A stretch of 64,000 bases of DNA, taken from IMG/VR virus record IMGVR_UViG_3300047476_001203, positions 51,207-115,206 of that record; one strand, 5' to 3'. The stretch comes from a virus. How positions within the stretch are numbered: the stretch's first letter is position 1; each line of letters opens with the position of its first letter. Made by a program: the position numbers and the translations under genes. Of the stretch, positions 53,101-60,919 are shown piece by piece. Under the pieces are notes generated by a model. That model made no database searches, was not told the origin of the DNA, and worked only from the letters and a program-made list of their open reading frames with translations.

Positions 53101-53696
53101 ACACCTACTAAAACACCTTCAGTAATAACCAAACCAAATCCATCATTTGGTATATCTTGTGTTGTTATACCTAATGTGTTTGCTGATGAATGTTCAGTAT
53201 TCGGGTCCGCAATTGATATTAAAGGATTATCACCTACAGAACCTGCAATTCTAACAACAGTTCCCTTATTTATTTGTGTTCCTGTTGTGTTTTTACAATA
53301 CACATCTGTTTGTAATGTTCTAAATGACATTGACGCGGATGGTACTAATTGTGATGAGCTATATGATTCAAGTGCGTCTAATCTCGTATCTAACGAACCA
53401 GAAATTGTTGTGAGATTTGTAACTCCTGTTAATGGAATATTATATAATCCACTACCATCCCCTTTAAATGAACCGGTAAAGTTTGATGCCGTAATATCAC
53501 CAACTAAATTTATTGAACCTGTATTAACCGTGTTCGTTGAGATTAACTCCTCAACTGTTGGTCCGAGAGAACCTGAAACCGCCATAAACACTTTACCATC
53601 GGTAGTGTTCAATGCTAATTCACCTAATTGTAAATTTGAGTTAGTGGGTTTTTGACCGGATACACTACTCCTACGCAGTTTTACTATTTGTGCCAT
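50178..53696 (-). CDS. Large modular tail fibre (1172 aa)
   Basis: The N-terminus (MAQIVKLRRSSVSGQ, LGELALNTTDGKVF) is the short attachment segment typical of phage fibres. The shared module lies at about 300-440 (NLNVLGSAS, TASLLWDGQNNRWIYQ, AGPRNTGSLGDEQ). A nine-fold 18-residue repeat lies at about 660-820, then GGGGGQGTTYVHTQ introduces a beta-rich region (VTHNLGERYPAIVVFDS) and a C-terminal domain. It ends IDSYAC. A late box lies 69 nt upstream. Confidence 0.85.
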   Translation of the reverse strand: MAQIVKLRRSSVSGQKPTNSNLQLGELALNTTDGKVFMAVSGSLGPTVEELISTNTVNTGSINLVGDITASNFTGSFKGDGSGLYNIPLTGVTNLTTISGSLDTRLDALESYSSSQLVPSASMSFRTLQTDVYCKNTTGTQINKGTVVRIAGSVGDNPLISIADPNTEHSSANTLGITTQDIPNDGFGLVITEGVLVGVNTDGMTGGDLLYLGANGTFTTTTPIAPAHGVRLGEVLRVQQNNGSIYVRIDNGMELNEAHDVIYSGITTGDLLIRSGSVWKNSKSLNGDYTVTGSLTITQNLNVLGSASIVYSTASQLIVEDNIIVVNASYPALRFAGIEVHDSGSNGSVTASLLWDGQNNRWIYQNSSEAHYGGAMFIAGPRNTGSLGDEQTLTNGRIPKSIGGDHIGDSIISETGTTITIGGNLIVDSITGSFDFFGLINRPTLVSGSSQIEITGTTGYSEFSSSISTSIGSLSSSIATTTNDLDGRLDSIELTTGSLNTYTSSNNTNIDAIHTATSSLNSFTTSYNTGSFTGSFIGDGIGLYNIPATGVTGLQLDKIINGNASASINNDGFYVNRNVYIDGTITAKEVYTNYVTSSVLFESGSTKFGNTIDDTHQFTGSVYISGSIISSETSLVSGSSQIDITNTTGYSTFSGSIKNSIDDVTGSIIALSSSVKVRIDDVTGSIIALSSSVKNRVDEVTGSVIALSSSVKNRIDEVTSSVVFLSSSVKNRIDEVTGSIVALSSSVNVRIDNVTGSITNLSSSVNVRIDSVTGSITSLSSSVKNSFDTITGSITNLSSSVNVRIDSLTGSIDSLNTFSSSVVLTSQTSSMSVLTASYAVTAAFALNAGGGGGQGTTYVHTQSSASTTWTVTHNLGERYPAIVVFDSSGNVIIPTNISAQSTSTLVVTFSSAQTGKVSATVGGGLPTISASYEGRVLAVHNDEPIWKAGIISGSQQLGNLGFATTGSNTFYGNQIISGTTTIGNAAIGSKCVTISSNTALFNLGTFDGANFDYVVKNGSNMRAGLIMSVWDGSFARYNESSTMDLGSTSGVTFTVSGLGVLTANIASGTWTVEVLYRALGCSTISPPSSPSSTNYSISTGYTAPNYCNGLFGSDQTVYGNDSAWTSVTRFYTNSGMTTPFNGGNLWYGDSTAYFGTTLQIDSDGYVIDSYAC
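51250..51716 (-). repeat. Nine-fold 54-bp (18-residue) coiled-coil repeat
   Basis: The segment encodes nine units of the form [IVF]D-x-[VIL]T-[GS]-S-[IV]-x-x-L-S-S-S-V-x-[NV]-R, each 18 residues. Hydrophobic residues fall at heptad/hendecad-like spacing, typical of a trimeric coiled-coil shaft. Central units are the most alike at DNA level. Confidence 0.8.
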
Positions 53697-53764
53697 ATAT
53701 ATGGTTCTCTCTCTATGTATTTGTGGTATGTACCACGGTTAATTAGACCTATGTAGGTCATAAT

Positions 53765-53772
53765 ATAAATAC
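53765..53772 (-). promoter_or_regulatory. Candidate late promoter box (GTATTTAT)
   Basis: Sense-strand GTATTTAT lies 69 nt before the start at 53696, downstream of the terminator of the preceding gene, so transcription of this fibre is likely restarted here. Confidence 0.5.
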
Positions 53773-53798
53773 ACAAAAATTTCATTTAAGTAAATAAA

Positions 53799-53823
53799 AA
53801 AGGGAACCTTGTGAGTTCCCTTT
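53799..53823 (-). terminator. Rho-independent terminator after the 647-aa fibre gene
   Basis: A 9-bp stem (AAAGGGAAC / GTTCCCTTT) with a 7-nt loop, followed on the minus strand by a T run, lies 20 nt after the stop at 53843. Confidence 0.8.
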
Positions 53824-53842
53824 AATATTATATTTAATTTAT

Positions 53843-55786
53843 TTAATATACCCCACCATCGATGACAGTAGAGAATTTCAATGTACCATCTGAATTTTTA
53901 TAACCTAATATACCGTCAAGAACATCAGTTGATTCAGTTGTTGAAACATAACCTAAAACATTTGAACTGTTTTTGAAAACAACTGCAGATGTTTTGGTTC
54001 CGTTATCAGTACCACCTGAGTAAGATAATGTTACATTACCCGCAATTGTGGTGTCACCGTTTGATGCCGTTACTTGGAATTTATTTGTGTTATATGATAA
54101 AGTTGTACCGTTATCGGTTAATAAACTATCACCAATATTGTTTAATCCTGTTGCTTTTGGTATTGTGTTTGTTGTTAAACTAACTTCAGAACCGTAAGTA
54201 CCTGCGGTTGTACCAATCAATTTACTTGATTGACCACTTGCAGAAACGAACATCCAATAATCGTTTAATGAATCCCAAACTAGAGACGCTGAAACACCTG
54301 AAGAACCGGAATCAATTACTTCAAAACCTGCATATCTTTCAAATGGTGAATATGCATTTAATCTAATGATATTATCGTCAATTTCAACTGTTGTTGATTG
54401 TATTGTTACATTTGTTGCACTTCCTAAAATTTCTAAATTACCTGAAACATATAGATTACTTTGTAAATATGTGTTTCCTGTTACAGTTAACTCACCACCA
54501 ATATTAACATCGTCAACAACATTTAAGTCGTTACCAAGTGTTAAAGAACCTGATGTTCTCACATCACCATCAACATTGTCCACTTCAAAATGACCTGAAC
54601 CTACTTTAAAAACACTTCCATCAAATGTAAAACCTGATATGTTTTGTAGTTCACCGTTTGCACCCGCAGTTACTATACCGTCTTGAACCAAGTCTTCAAC
54701 AGTTGCGTGTGCAAATGTTGCCATTTGATTAACATCTAACGTACTTTTAAGTAACACTGAACCTGTAACATCTAAAGTTGAATTGATACCAACAGAACCC
54801 ATAAGTTCAGTAGTACTATGTACATCCAAGACACCGTAAAGGTTTGTTGCTCCACTTACGGATAGTCCATTATTAAATGTACCTTGACCTTCAGCATATA
54901 CAGAACCTGATGTTCTAACATTTCCTGATGATTGTGCAAGTTCAAAATGACCAACACCCACTTTTAATGTTGTACCATCAAATGTGAAATTTGCATCATC
55001 TTCTAATAAACCATTTGAACCTACAATAACTACTCTATTGTCAGTTAAATTACCAATATATGTGTTACCTGTGATGAAAACTTCATCACCTGCACCGTTA
55101 CCTAAGAAAGTATCTCCTTGGACAACTAAATCTTCAAATACTGTGATACCACTCAAACTGATTGTACCCGCATCTAACGTACCTACGTGTGCTGTTCCTG
55201 AAACATATAAGTCTCTCCAAGCTTGGTTTGGTGCACCTAAATCAAATGCATTGTTAACTTCAGGTAGGATTGATGAACTAACTTCACCTTGGAAAACTAC
55301 TAAATCGGTTGTTTGATTACCGATTGTGATGTTACCACCTAAAGTTACATTACCTGTTAAATCGATTGAACCTGTTTGAGTTGTGTTACCTGTAATAAAA
55401 AGGTCACCATCCAAATTCACATCTCCATTTATGTTTTGTATCGTTACTCCTGAGATTGTATTTCCCTCGATGTTACCTGTTAAGTCAAGTCTATTGTTAC
55501 CATCTTTACTTAAAACATAAAGAGATTTATTACCTGAAGCGTAGAATGGTGTACCATCGATTACTGAACCGTAAGAACCAACAGATATTGTTGGGGCAAC
55601 AGAACCTTGGAATATCTTAGATACTGGTCTATAAGCCCCTGCAACACCTTCAGTTTCACCAATGAATACCATCGGTCCGTTTAGGTCATTAATCGAACCT
55701 GTGGTCATCACTAATTCACCGACTCTAGCGGTTACGTCTTTTAGTGTCCCGATACCACCTCTTCTGTGTTTAATTATTTGTGCCAT
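53843..55786 (-). CDS. Modular tail fibre (647 aa)
   Basis: The protein starts MAQIIKHRRGGIG with GELVMTTGS, the same attachment segment as 50178-53696. The middle holds repeated TGNVTLGG, DVNIGGELTVTGN and HFELAQSSGNVRTSGS strands (beta-helix-like). The shared module is at about 450-540 (NLEILGSATNV, DDNIIRLNA, SASLVWDSLNDYWMF). It ends VIDGGVY. Preceded by a late box at 23 nt and followed by a terminator, so it forms its own unit. Confidence 0.85.
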   Translation of the reverse strand: MAQIIKHRRGGIGTLKDVTARVGELVMTTGSINDLNGPMVFIGETEGVAGAYRPVSKIFQGSVAPTISVGSYGSVIDGTPFYASGNKSLYVLSKDGNNRLDLTGNIEGNTISGVTIQNINGDVNLDGDLFITGNTTQTGSIDLTGNVTLGGNITIGNQTTDLVVFQGEVSSSILPEVNNAFDLGAPNQAWRDLYVSGTAHVGTLDAGTISLSGITVFEDLVVQGDTFLGNGAGDEVFITGNTYIGNLTDNRVVIVGSNGLLEDDANFTFDGTTLKVGVGHFELAQSSGNVRTSGSVYAEGQGTFNNGLSVSGATNLYGVLDVHSTTELMGSVGINSTLDVTGSVLLKSTLDVNQMATFAHATVEDLVQDGIVTAGANGELQNISGFTFDGSVFKVGSGHFEVDNVDGDVRTSGSLTLGNDLNVVDDVNIGGELTVTGNTYLQSNLYVSGNLEILGSATNVTIQSTTVEIDDNIIRLNAYSPFERYAGFEVIDSGSSGVSASLVWDSLNDYWMFVSASGQSSKLIGTTAGTYGSEVSLTTNTIPKATGLNNIGDSLLTDNGTTLSYNTNKFQVTASNGDTTIAGNVTLSYSGGTDNGTKTSAVVFKNSSNVLGYVSTTESTDVLDGILGYKNSDGTLKFSTVIDGGVY

Positions 55787-55808
55787 ATTGTAATTTTAAT
55801 TCTTTTAT

Positions 55809-55816
55809 ATAAATAC
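55809..55816 (-). promoter_or_regulatory. Candidate late promoter box (GTATTTAT)
   Basis: Sense strand AAGTATTTATATAAAAGA, 23 nt before the start at 55786. The surrounding 18 nt match the box before 56598 with one mismatch. Confidence 0.55.
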
Positions 55817-55827
55817 TTTATTTTTAA

Positions 55828-56598
55828 TTAGAAAAATCCACCACAGTCAATAACAGCAAATTTACTTACGTCAGCCATTTCACCTAATCCCTGTATTTTA
55901 AGAGACGCCGCAATGACTTGTGCATTTATTTGATTTTGAACAACATTCATAGCACCAGAAACCACAAGTGACTCAACATTTGGGTCTAATTTTTGGACTA
56001 ATGTTGTTTGTCCCTCAACTAATAAATCACCTTTTATTCTTACAGAACCTGTAACTTGTAAATCATTTGTTGTTGCATAATATGAACCTGTTGGTCTCCA
56101 TATACCACTCTCTTCGATGGCAATCGCAACTGAACTTGAAAAATTTGTGAATTGTGTGTCTTGTATAAACCCCTCTTCACTACCTAAAGGACCCCCAATC
56201 CACTTATCATTGAGTGTATCCCAAAGTAATGAACCTGAAATAGTGTTAGGTGATGTAGGGTCTTTAACTAATAAACCACCGAACGCTGCCTCAGTCCCAT
56301 TTAACTCAACAATATTGTCACCAATTGTAACAACATTCGACTCTACTGCGGTTGTTGTACCTTTAACTATTAAATTACCCTTTACGGTTAGATTTGACCC
56401 TGTAGTCTCAATTGCTTCTTTAATCGACGCCGACCAATAATTTAACTCATCACTATTTGATAATAATTGTCCTGAAATGTATATATGGTCAGCATAGATG
56501 GAATGTAACGAACCCGAGATAGCACCTAAATTCACTTCAGAACCTGAAGGAACGTATGCTGTGTCGATTTGTAACCAATTAATCTGTTGTAACGCCAT
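55828..56598 (-). CDS. Short tail-fibre/baseplate-associated protein with shared module
   Basis: This 256-aa protein starts MALQQINWLQIDTAYVPSG with LHSIYADHIYISG, then the shared module (VKGNLIVKGTTTAV, GDNIVELNG, SGSLLWDTLNDKW, GPLGSEEG) as in the fibre at 1473. It ends VIDCGGFF, like the VIDGGVY end of the next fibre. The small size and position as first gene of the fibre block suggest a short fibre or connector. Confidence 0.75.
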   Translation of the reverse strand: MALQQINWLQIDTAYVPSGSEVNLGAISGSLHSIYADHIYISGQLLSNSDELNYWSASIKEAIETTGSNLTVKGNLIVKGTTTAVESNVVTIGDNIVELNGTEAAFGGLLVKDPTSPNTISGSLLWDTLNDKWIGGPLGSEEGFIQDTQFTNFSSSVAIAIEESGIWRPTGSYYATTNDLQVTGSVRIKGDLLVEGQTTLVQKLDPNVESLVVSGAMNVVQNQINAQVIAASLKIQGLGEMADVSKFAVIDCGGFF

Positions 56599-56618
56599 TG
56601 AAATGTAAAGTCTTTTAC

Positions 56619-56626
56619 ATAAATAC
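56619..56626 (-). promoter_or_regulatory. Candidate late promoter box (GTATTTAT)
   Basis: Sense strand AAGTATTTATGTAAAAGA, 21 nt before the start at 56598 and just after the terminator of the thioredoxin operon. Confidence 0.55.
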
Positions 56627-56650
56627 TTTTTATTTCAGATGTCAGCATAA

Positions 56651-56677
56651 AAAAAGGGATTTTTTTAATCCCTTTTT
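56651..56677 (-). terminator. Rho-independent terminator after the thioredoxin/glutaredoxin-like genes
   Basis: An 11-bp A/T-flanked stem (AAAAAGGGATT / AATCCCTTTTT) with a 5-nt loop lies 3 nt after the stop at 56681. Loop and tail are rich in T on the minus strand. Confidence 0.8.
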
Positions 56678-56680
56678 ATT

Positions 56681-56953
56681 TTAAACGTAATTTTTGATTA
56701 TTTCAACCGCCTCATCTTGATTTTGGAAGTCTCGACCTGGTATAAAAATAGGTCCTGTGTCATCGTTTTCTTTCTTTATGAATATTGTCGGTAATAAATT
56801 ATGACCTGTTTGACTAACCACTTGGTCCCATATAGGTCGATTCTGATTTATTTCCAATTCTTCATACGGAATTGATAATTCTGTTAATTTTTCTTTTAAA
56901 TTGGCACAGTGTCCACAAGTTTTTAAAGTAAAAATAATAATCGTGTTACTCAT
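56681..56953 (-). CDS. Glutaredoxin-like protein with CGHC site
   Basis: This 90-aa protein has IIIFTLKTCGHCANLK, with a CGHC active site (Cys13, Cys16) as in protein disulfide isomerases, and the cis-Pro strand LLPTIFIKK. Length fits glutaredoxins. It may reduce or isomerise disulfides in phage proteins or support a phage ribonucleotide reductase encoded elsewhere. It lies 1 nt from the thioredoxin gene. Confidence 0.8.
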   Translation of the reverse strand: MSNTIIIFTLKTCGHCANLKEKLTELSIPYEELEINQNRPIWDQVVSQTGHNLLPTIFIKKENDDTGPIFIPGRDFQNQDEAVEIIKNYV

Positions 56954-56954
56954 A

Positions 56955-57269
56955 CTATAAATTAAATGATTCAGTTATCACTTTATCATAGAAATTTTTA
57001 GTGTTTGCTCCTGTTGCTCTGAATACTTCTTTTTTACCTTCAAATAAAATAACTGTTGGAACACTTCTAACTCCCATCTGCATTGCTAAGTCCGTATTTT
57101 GGTCAACATCTAACTTTACAAATTCAACTCCCTCATAATTGTTTTGGATTGATTCTAAAGTTGGTACTAAAGCCTTACAAGGTCCACACCAAGTGGCGAA
57201 AAAGTCTACCAATACTTTCTCATTATTATTTAGTTTTTCTGTTAATTGTTCTGTTGTTAATTGTCTCAT
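56955..57269 (-). CDS. Thioredoxin
   Basis: This 104-aa protein has VDFFATWCGPCKAL with the WCGPC site (Cys28, Cys31), VKLDVDQNTDLA and the cis-Pro SVPTVILFEGK. All thioredoxin residues are intact. In T7-like phages thioredoxin is a polymerase factor; here it more likely serves redox enzymes. It overlaps the AAA ATPase gene by 4 nt. Confidence 0.9.
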   Translation of the reverse strand: MRQLTTEQLTEKLNNNEKVLVDFFATWCGPCKALVPTLESIQNNYEGVEFVKLDVDQNTDLAMQMGVRSVPTVILFEGKKEVFRATGANTKNFYDKVITESFNL

Positions 57270-58336
57270 TGGAATCCTATTGATTTTTTTTCTTTTGTTA
57301 TTCTGACTTCATCGGAGTCTACATTATATATATCAGCCAAACTCATTGGTTCATTTGATTTATGATTTTTACCTAAATGGTCCAACAATTTATTTGTTTC
57401 GTCCAATGGTAGTTTTTCAAACTTATGTTCGGCGATTAATCTACCTTTTCGAAGTAACGCTTGGTCGATTCTTTCTCTTTTCATATTGAAGGTTGCAATT
57501 ACTTGTATATTTAAACAATCACCTAATATACCATCAGTTAGGTTTAAGATATTTGATACACCAGCAGGTGAACCATTACCTTCTCTATCCGATATGACAC
57601 GTTCGGCATCTTCAATAATTAAAATACTATTTTTCTTTTCCATCAAGAATGGTATAATCGATGGTTCAGATAACATCTCAGCCATTGATGGTGGGATGAA
57701 TAAAATATCTTTGTCTTGAACGTATTTGGTTAAATATTTTAAGTAAGAGGTCTTACCTGTACCAGGGTCTCCGTGTAATAAAATAATTCCCTTATCGTTA
57801 GTTTTATTTAATCTTTTAATAATGATATCGTGAATCTTTTTAAATTCAGAACCATAATTCAATTCCAAATCCATATCAGGAACGGGTAAATCATATTCCT
57901 CAGTATCCAAATGACCCATTTCACTTTTAACCAATTGAATGTTTGCTCTCTTCTTTTCTTTAATGAATTTACTTATCTCATCAAAATTAATTTGTGAATT
58001 AATTTCACCATTTTTCAAATTGTAAAGAACGTCAAGAGTTATGATTTCAGTTTTTTTCTCAGTTGAAAGGTCTGCTCGAACCATAATTTGTTTTTCATTA
58101 TGGATTAATAGACTCTCAATCGCAATATCATAGTTCTTTTTTGTATTCTCAATCTTATGAGTTACAACATAACCTTCTCGTTTAAAGTATTCAAGAACTT
58201 TAGGGTCGTAATATGTTCTATTACTATATTTCGACGGCATATCACCAAACAACACAATGAAGTATTGACTATCGGGGAAGTCGTTCGAATACACTGAGTC
58301 ATATAACTTCAGTTCTGAAGGTAAGATTCTTTTCAT
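57266..58336 (-). CDS. AAA+ ATPase
   Basis: This 356-aa protein has the Walker A GDPGTGKTS at 189-197, Walker B ILIIEDAE around 238-245, an Asn in VIATFNMKRERID (sensor 1) and RKGRLI (arginine finger area), close to BCS1-like AAA proteins. Residues 1-170 form a separate N-terminal domain (YYDPKVLEYF, TEIITLDVLYNLK) without a known motif. Possible roles are remodelling of a protein or nucleic-acid complex. Confidence 0.85.
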   Translation of the reverse strand: MKRILPSELKLYDSVYSNDFPDSQYFIVLFGDMPSKYSNRTYYDPKVLEYFKREGYVVTHKIENTKKNYDIAIESLLIHNEKQIMVRADLSTEKKTEIITLDVLYNLKNGEINSQINFDEISKFIKEKKRANIQLVKSEMGHLDTEEYDLPVPDMDLELNYGSEFKKIHDIIIKRLNKTNDKGIILLHGDPGTGKTSYLKYLTKYVQDKDILFIPPSMAEMLSEPSIIPFLMEKKNSILIIEDAERVISDREGNGSPAGVSNILNLTDGILGDCLNIQVIATFNMKRERIDQALLRKGRLIAEHKFEKLPLDETNKLLDHLGKNHKSNEPMSLADIYNVDSDEVRITKEKKSIGFQ

Positions 58337-58372
58337 AATAGAAAGATAATTAAAAATTGTTTAATAGAAAAG

Positions 58373-58654
58373 TTAATTCAAAGAGTATGTACCAAATTTT
58401 GTGGTTACGATTGGGTTGAATGCTTTTCTTTCTGTTTGTTTCGTGATGATAGTTTTTTTTAGTTCCTCAAACTGTTCTTGTGTTAAGTTTGGTTCACCGA
58501 GGGAATCGAAATTTTTTTCGGATATTTTACACAGCTCATCATAAAAAATGTCAGGATTTATACTTGACATAAAATAAGAACGAGCTTCTTCGTTTTTTGA
58601 TAAAAACGATTTGATTTGGTTTAAATAAATTAAAACTTCAGGTTTATAATTCAT
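58373..58654 (-). CDS. Hypothetical helical protein
   Basis: This 93-aa protein starts MNYKPEVLIYLNQIKSFL and is largely helical (FEELKKTIITKQTER). It overlaps the NusG-like gene by 1 nt. I do not recognise it; no metal or nucleotide motif is seen. It might assist the NusG-like factor or the ATPase on either side. Confidence 0.65.
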   Translation of the reverse strand: MNYKPEVLIYLNQIKSFLSKNEEARSYFMSSINPDIFYDELCKISEKNFDSLGEPNLTQEQFEELKKTIITKQTERKAFNPIVTTKFGTYSLN

Positions 58655-59178
58655 TATACTTTTTCTACGTGCTCAATACCAACAGTAACAATCGTTCCTC
58701 TACCAAATATCTTAACCTCAACATCCACTTTGTCTCCTTTAACTGACGATATCACACCATTAAATCCACTAAATGCACCATCAGATATTGAAACAATGTC
58801 ACCGCTGTTTAATGTAATTTTTTTAGATTGTATATGCTCATCAAGAACTTCATCTTTTAAAATTCTTGCAACATCACTTTCTCTTAAAAGTACTGGTGTT
58901 TTATCCCCAAGTATCCCCATAATTGATTGTTGATGAGCAATCACTTTAAGGTCATCATCATTCAATTTTTGTTTAGTTTCGAAATAAAGATATCCACTAT
59001 AAAGAACCTTTTCTCTAATCACTTTTTTGTTTTTTACAACAACCAAGTTTTTTTCAAGAGGACACACAAATCTAAGGATGTTTTTAATACTACCCAAAGA
59101 AATTTCCTTATTATATTGTTCGGTTAATTGTCTTTCCTTACCTGGTAAAACTTTTACCACATACCAACTTGTACTCAT
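58654..59178 (-). CDS. NusG-like transcription factor (NGN + KOW)
   Basis: This 174-aa protein begins with SWYVVKVLPGKERQLTEQ, the NGN-domain opening, with VLYSGYLYFET and QQSIMGILGDKTPVLL as later NGN strands. GDIVSISDGAFSGFNGVISSV near 126-146 is a KOW motif. The size equals bacterial NusG (about 175-180 aa). It may bind host RNA polymerase and switch on or stabilise phage transcription. ATATTTAT (59194-59201) lies about 16 nt before the start. Confidence 0.85.
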   Translation of the reverse strand: MSTSWYVVKVLPGKERQLTEQYNKEISLGSIKNILRFVCPLEKNLVVVKNKKVIREKVLYSGYLYFETKQKLNDDDLKVIAHQQSIMGILGDKTPVLLRESDVARILKDEVLDEHIQSKKITLNSGDIVSISDGAFSGFNGVISSVKGDKVDVEVKIFGRGTIVTVGIEHVEKV

Positions 59179-59204
59179 AATTAAATTATTTTTATAAATA
59201 TGAA

Positions 59205-60041
59205 CTAATAGTTCATTATTAGGAGTTCAGTTCCCACGTTCTTTTCTTTCTTGGTAGACGCCGCTTTACTGAAATCTTTCTGTTCCCAACGATAATCTTC
59301 TTTTGGGAACCACTCCGATAATTGTGGAAAATCGTAATATGATAGACTAAATTTACCTTGTATACCTTTAATACAATCCGCCAATCTTAAGTGGTCATTC
59401 ACATCAAAATCGTGGTTTGAATAGTAATTTTCGGTTTTCCAATATGGTGGGTCCATATAGAAATATGTTGTTGGTGAATCATATTTTTCAACTACTTGTT
59501 GGAAATCGGTATTCTCAACAAAAGTAATTTTATCGAAATGTTCTCTATATTTTGGATTCTTTAACTTATCCATAAAAACCAACACTTTACAACGATATTT
59601 TCCTTTGTAATCCATATAAGACGCAGTTTCAGGTTTTGAACCTGAGAATACTTGTCCCAACACGTAAACATACTTACACGCAATCTCCAAACTATTCTCA
59701 TCAGTGATGACTAAGTTCTCGTCGAATATCTCTTGTTGATACTGAGCAAACATTTGTCCATATTCGACAGGAGTGTCAACAACGCCTAATTGTTGGCAAG
59801 GGTATTGTGACAATGCACTCCATAGAATATCGTAGTTTTTGGCCCATTTCATCAAGTTATAATTTAACCTGTTATAGTCATTATAAACGACAGTCTTAAG
59901 GTTAGGGTAATCTTTTAAGTCCATATTGAAAAACACCCAAAACATACCTGAAAACCCTTCTACGTAGGTTTCAATGTCCTTTGGGATATATTCCTTTATC
60001 CACTTACCAATTCTAGCTTTTCCTCCAATATACGATATCAT
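59205..60041 (-). CDS. DNA adenine methylase, D12 (Dam) class
   Basis: This 278-aa protein has YIGGKARIGKWI at 4-15 (FxGxK-like SAM motif), YVEGFSGMFWVFFN, VVYNDYN and DPPY at 197-200, the hallmarks of N6-adenine methyltransferases. The target-recognition middle is distinct from E. coli Dam. The phage may protect its DNA from host restriction. No cognate endonuclease is next to it. Confidence 0.85.
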   Translation of the reverse strand: MISYIGGKARIGKWIKEYIPKDIETYVEGFSGMFWVFFNMDLKDYPNLKTVVYNDYNRLNYNLMKWAKNYDILWSALSQYPCQQLGVVDTPVEYGQMFAQYQQEIFDENLVITDENSLEIACKYVYVLGQVFSGSKPETASYMDYKGKYRCKVLVFMDKLKNPKYREHFDKITFVENTDFQQVVEKYDSPTTYFYMDPPYWKTENYYSNHDFDVNDHLRLADCIKGIQGKFSLSYYDFPQLSEWFPKEDYRWEQKDFSKAASTKKEKNVGTELLIMNY

Positions 60042-60096
60042 AAAAATTTAGGTTATAAAAAAAATATAAATAAAAAAAATGAGAAAAAGAAATGGG

Positions 60097-60128
60097 TTTG
60101 ATTTTTATCTCGGAAATAGTTATATTTT
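60097..60128 (+). promoter_or_regulatory. Promoter of the short plus-strand gene pair
   Basis: TTTG at 60097-60100 is followed 20 nt later by TATATTTT (60121-60128), one base off the Bacteroidota -7 consensus TAnnTTTG. It also fits TTGATT-N17-TATATT. Transcription would begin about at the ATG at 60132, meaning a leaderless or nearly leaderless mRNA. Confidence 0.5.
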
Positions 60129-60131
60129 AAT

Positions 60132-60284
60132 ATGGCTTGTTCAGAATGTAAAAAAATACGTGAGGAGGATAAAAAGTACTATGATGAAACTGATAAAATC
60201 GCTAAGACGGTTTTTATTGGTTTAATCATAGTGGGAGGTCTTGCTATTTATGGGTTGGTGTCCTTAATCAGATTCTTGTTATGA
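60132..60284 (+). CDS. Small single-pass membrane protein
   Basis: This 50-aa protein has an N-terminal CSEC pair and charged helix (REEDKKYYDETD), then one membrane segment (about 27-47, VFIGLIIVGGLAIYGLV). The ATG of the next gene overlaps its stop by 4 nt (ATGA). CxxC plus one TM is typical of small phage membrane proteins of unknown function. Confidence 0.7.
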   Translation: MACSECKKIREEDKKYYDETDKIAKTVFIGLIIVGGLAIYGLVSLIRFLL

Positions 60285-60919
60285 TTAATTACAAATACTT
60301 CATAGTACTTTTTTGTAATAGAAAAAGAAAGAAATTAATACACAAGTCCGCAAAAAGAAGTACTATCACTGAAATTTGGCAGGAATTAAAGACGCAGAAA
60401 AAACCACCTTACGTAAAGACAAATTCAGGGAAAAAAAGAACTAATACCAAATATGAGTTGGCGTTAATCTATCCCAAAACCAGATGGTCCACTAAAACGT
60501 ATGTTAAAGACGAATTGGGTAGAAATGAAGAGGTTAAACTAAGTAACGAGAATGAAAGGGTCAAAGAAATAATTCCTTATTGGATTGAGGAATTAATATA
60601 TGATTTTGACAATAAGAAAAGGATTCGTTACCACGAAATGATGGAGTATATACTCACCGTGAAAGACATTGCTCAAGTCTTCACTCTAAATAATAAAATA
60701 TTTGTTCAGGTAGATAATGATGTGAGGATGTTCGGTAATAAAAATATAGACGATTCAATTCGTCTATTTAATATTATTCGTGAAGATTTGTTAAAGAGAA
60801 AGAGAAATAATTTTATCTTCGTTAAGGATGTGACGACACATCAAAGAAGAATGTTGTATGATTTGTTAGTTGCTAAAGGGTATAAAAGAACAGAATTATT
60901 TAGGCATTACTCTTACTAA
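60281..60919 (+). CDS. Hypothetical basic phage protein
   Basis: This 212-aa protein is rich in Lys/Arg at the N-terminus (NRKRKKLIHKSAKRS) and has RWSTKTYVKDELGR, YWIEELIYDFDNKK and VTTHQRRMLYDLLVAKGYKR. It resembles DNA-binding or structure-specific proteins only in charge. Function unknown. Its 3' end overlaps a convergent minus-strand gene by 20 nt. Confidence 0.7.
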   Translation: MINYKYFIVLFCNRKRKKLIHKSAKRSTITEIWQELKTQKKPPYVKTNSGKKRTNTKYELALIYPKTRWSTKTYVKDELGRNEEVKLSNENERVKEIIPYWIEELIYDFDNKKRIRYHEMMEYILTVKDIAQVFTLNNKIFVQVDNDVRMFGNKNIDDSIRLFNIIREDLLKRKRNNFIFVKDVTTHQRRMLYDLLVAKGYKRTELFRHYSY

